From: an uncultured Desulfobulbaceae bacterium
GTDB lineage: Bacteria > Desulfobacterota > Desulfobulbia > Desulfobulbales > Desulfocapsaceae
DNA: 64,000 bases
NCBI GenBank assembly: GCA_903887485.1
Contig: CAISPV010000110.1
Span: 62,001-126,000, forward strand
Direction: 5' to 3'
The position numbers and the translations under genes are program-made. This document shows, in pieces, positions 61,897-64,000 of the stretch (position 1 is the stretch's first letter; each line of letters begins with the position of its first letter). The notes below the pieces were generated by a model. That model was not told the origin of the DNA. It worked only from the letters and a program-made list of their open reading frames with translations, and did no database searches.

Positions 61897-62607
61897 TCAC
61901 CGGCCCAAGCGCTCAATCTCCTGCTGCATCATCTCAATCACCCTGATCGGGTCATCGGCCCTGGTGATCGGCCGTCCGACCACCACATAATTCGCTCCGT
62001 CGGCAATGGCCCTGCCCGCAGTCACAATCCGTTTCTGATCATCTTCGCAGTCCGTCACATTGGCCCCTGGCCTGATCCCAGGGGTGACAATCAGCAGTTT
62101 TTCACCCAGGCCATCCCGCAGACGGCCAGCCTCCAGCCCGGAAGAGACCACCCCGTCACAGCCAAGATCGAGTGCCCGCTTGGCCCGGAAATAGACCAGA
62201 TCCTCAATCGACTGGGTCATGCCCATGGCCCGCAGGTCCTCCTCGCCAAAACTGGTAAGCACGGTCACTGCCAGCAGCTTCATGTCGCCACGGGCGGCCA
62301 CAGCTGCCCGGATGATGGGATCATTGCCATGAATGGTGGCAAAGGTGACGCCCCGGTTATTGACCTGCTCCACGGCCAGTTTCACCGTTTCCGGGATATC
62401 AAAAAATTTCAGATCGAGCATCACCTTATGGCCACGATCGATGATCCAGTCAACCACCTCAAACCAACTGGCCATAAAGAGTTGCAGCCCCACCTTATAA
62501 AAGCCGACATGGGACTCACAGCGCTTGACCAGTTCTTTGGCCTGCTCGGGTCTTTCCACATCCAAGGCCACAATGATACGATCTCTCAAAGGAATTTCTA
62601 TTGTCAT
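61897..62607 (-). CDS. pyrF: Orotidine 5'-phosphate decarboxylase
   Basis: 236 residues from the ATG at 62607, with GGAAAGGG upstream; an in-frame extension of 25 codons beyond it is not homologous. DRIIVALDVERPEQA, the catalytic DLKFFDIPETVK (Lys/Asp), and VVGRPITRADDPI are diagnostic. It makes UMP from OMP. It converges with pgpA, 21 bp apart. Confidence 0.95.
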   Translation of the reverse strand: MTIEIPLRDRIIVALDVERPEQAKELVKRCESHVGFYKVGLQLFMASWFEVVDWIIDRGHKVMLDLKFFDIPETVKLAVEQVNNRGVTFATIHGNDPIIRAAVAARGDMKLLAVTVLTSFGEEDLRAMGMTQSIEDLVYFRAKRALDLGCDGVVSSGLEAGRLRDGLGEKLLIVTPGIRPGANVTDCEDDQKRIVTAGRAIADGANYVVVGRPITRADDPIRVIEMMQQEIERLGR

Positions 62608-62926
62608 CACGCCCTTTCCAATCTCGTTTTTCTCATATATACTCCATATAATACAGGGCAGCACCGAGTGCCCTGCAATCATCTTTCCAACAACTTCTTT
62701 TTACCTGCTCGACCCATCTTCCGCAAGAGATCTGTCGACGAGGGTCAAGTATCGCCGTGACTTTGGTGTCTCGCCAATCCCTTCTCTGCAAGTGATGACA
62801 ATAAAACTCAAGATAATCATTGACGGTTTCAACAATAAAGACAATATTTTCAAGAATGATTATCACATAAATCATAAAAAATATTTTGACAATCACTCAC
62901 CAACCATCAACAGAGGAGATCACCAC

Positions 62927-63502
62927 ATGGCCAGTCTAAAAGGAACACAAACCGAAAAAAACATTCTGACCGCCTTCTGCGGCGAGTCCCAGGCCCGAAA
63001 TCGTTACACTTATTTTTCTGCCCAGGCCAAGAAAGAAGGGTTCGTACAAATTTCCCAGATATTTGAAGAGACAGCCAATCAGGAAAAAGAGCATGCTAAA
63101 CGGCTGTTTAAATTACTGGAAGGTGGCGAGGTCGAGATCAAGGCATCCTTCCCTGCCGGGGTCATTGGCACAACCGTGGAGAATCTCACGGAAGCGGCCG
63201 GCGGCGAACACTACGAGCACACCATCATGTATCCGGGATTTGCCAAGGTGGCGAGAGAAGAAGGCCTGCAGGTAATCGCCGCGATTTTTGAGGCCATTGC
63301 CGTCGCCGAAAGACAGCACGAAAAGCGGTACCTGAAGTTAAAGGCCAATATTGAGGCCGGCCACGTCTTCCAGCGGGAGGAGAAGGTCACCTGGCGCTGC
63401 CAGAATTGCGGCTATCTCCATGAAGGAGAGAAGGCTCTGGAGAAATGCCCGGCCTGCGACCATGCTCAGGCCCATTTTGAGTTACTGGCCGAGAACTGGT
63501 AA
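62927..63502 (+). CDS. Rubrerythrin
   Basis: 191 residues from the ATG at 62927, preceded by AGAGGAG; an in-frame frame upstream is not a gene. Ferritin-like diiron domain (CGESQARNRYTYFSAQAK, then EKEHAKRLF and ERQHEKRYL) and a C-terminal rubredoxin-like domain (WRCQNCGYLHEGEKALEKC with CxxC pairs). It detoxifies peroxide in anaerobes, using electrons from rubredoxin. Confidence 0.96.
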   Translation: MASLKGTQTEKNILTAFCGESQARNRYTYFSAQAKKEGFVQISQIFEETANQEKEHAKRLFKLLEGGEVEIKASFPAGVIGTTVENLTEAAGGEHYEHTIMYPGFAKVAREEGLQVIAAIFEAIAVAERQHEKRYLKLKANIEAGHVFQREEKVTWRCQNCGYLHEGEKALEKCPACDHAQAHFELLAENW

Positions 63503-63549
63503 TTCATGCACCTTACTCAAGTGAACAGTTTTCTAACTTTGAATTGAGC

Positions 63550-63593
63550 AATCCCCATCAATCCTCTTGTTAAAAAGGGGGCTGATGGGGATT
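63550..63593. terminator. Hairpin after rubrerythrin
   Basis: AATCCCCATCA (63550-63560) and TGATGGGGATT (63583-63593) are perfect 11-bp inverted repeats with a 22-nt loop, between two convergent genes (rubrerythrin and a decarboxylase). It would suit a bidirectional terminator; no long T-run follows. Confidence 0.6.
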
Positions 63594-63648
63594 TCCAAAC
63601 AGAATATTATGAAAATATGCCGCAACAGGCAAAGAGAAATGTTAGCAA

Positions 63649-64000
63649 CTAAACCTTCACGCAATCCATCGCGTACACAACCTTGCCATCTCTCTCTTCT
63701 TTTACAAGGCCGTGGATGTCGGTTTCAAAGCCAGGGAATTTCTCATTAAAACTACGGGCAAATTTCAGATACTCCAGGATAGTCCTGTTAACCCGCTCAC
63801 CTGGTATGAGAAGGGGAATCCCTGGAGGATAAGGAGTCAGGAGAATACTGGTGATGCGGCCTTCAAGATCATCTATCTCAACCCGCTCGATCTGATGATG
63901 CACCATCATCGCATAGGCGTCAGCCGGCTTCATCGCCGCTTCCATATGCGACACATACATCTCGGTTGTCAGCCGCGCCACATCATTTTCTTTATACATG
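63649..64000 (-). CDS. Orn/Lys/Arg decarboxylase, C-terminal part (cut by right edge)
   Basis: At least 117 residues, continuing beyond the window (the MYKEN methionine at the edge is internal). LTPYPPGIPLLIPGERVNR is the C-terminal domain signature of PLP-dependent Orn/Lys/Arg decarboxylases. The N-terminal PLP site is not in the window, so the substrate cannot be judged. Confidence 0.9.
   Translation of the reverse strand, partial: MYKENDVARLTTEMYVSHMEAAMKPADAYAMMVHHQIERVEIDDLEGRITSILLTPYPPGIPLLIPGERVNRTILEYLKFARSFNEKFPGFETDIHGLVKEERDGKVVYAMDCVKV

Noticed and set aside
1-64000. CRISPR array or prophage
   Set aside because: No regularly spaced short repeats, cas genes or phage structural genes were seen on either strand.

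Overview
This window looks like a chromosomal segment from a strictly or facultatively anaerobic Gram-negative bacterium, most likely a Desulfobacterota member of the Desulfobulbales type. That assignment is inferred from gene content: a SelW-like selenoprotein with a UGA codon, a rubrerythrin, LarC, two stand-alone APS kinases with no CysD/CysN beside them, and a Gram-negative Wza/Wzc capsule export system. No rRNA gene or other decisive marker is present.

Layout. 1-12.4 kb is housekeeping and signalling: mntP (cut by the left edge), a PP-loop thiolation-like enzyme and recN on the minus strand; a divergent DtxR-type regulator with an operator-like palindrome over its promoter; a small selW selenoprotein gene; an HDOD-GAF-histidine kinase followed by a REC-PAS-kinase-REC hybrid; then dgt, a ClC-CBS chloride transporter, tRNA-Arg(TCG) and a DedA-like membrane protein.

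12.4-52.8 kb is a roughly 40 kb exopolysaccharide/capsule locus, all on the minus strand. In transcription order (high to low coordinate) it holds a FecR-domain protein, wza, an O-antigen-ligase-like protein, a PHP tyrosine phosphatase, the wzc tyrosine kinase, a TPR-like membrane protein, a membrane-anchored J-domain protein, a WbpM/PglF-type dehydratase, gmd and fcl (GDP-L-fucose), cysC, a second sugar-nucleotide dehydratase, a UDP-sulfoquinovose synthase, a sulfotransferase, wzx, glycosyltransferases, a second Wzy-like protein and an acetyltransferase. It ends with wbuX-wbuY-wbuZ-fnlA-fnlB-fnlC and wbuB (predicted N-acetyl-L-fucosamine with an acetamidino modification), a PglC/WcaJ-type initiating transferase and a second cysC. 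The genes predict a Wzx/Wzy-type polysaccharide carrying fucose, amidinated fucosamine, a sulfonated sugar (sulfoquinovose) and sulfate esters. The locus is mosaic: it contains remnants of a second wecB/fnlC, a glycosyltransferase, a second initiating sugar transferase, an acyltransferase-3 gene and an IS200-type transposase, plus a MITE-like repeat and a palindromic in-frame insertion in fcl.

52.8-64 kb returns to core genes: an HtrA-type protease, a secreted GH-like protein, glucokinase, def-fmt, larC-pgpA, pyrF, rubrerythrin, and the C-terminal end of an Orn/Lys/Arg decarboxylase cut by the right edge.
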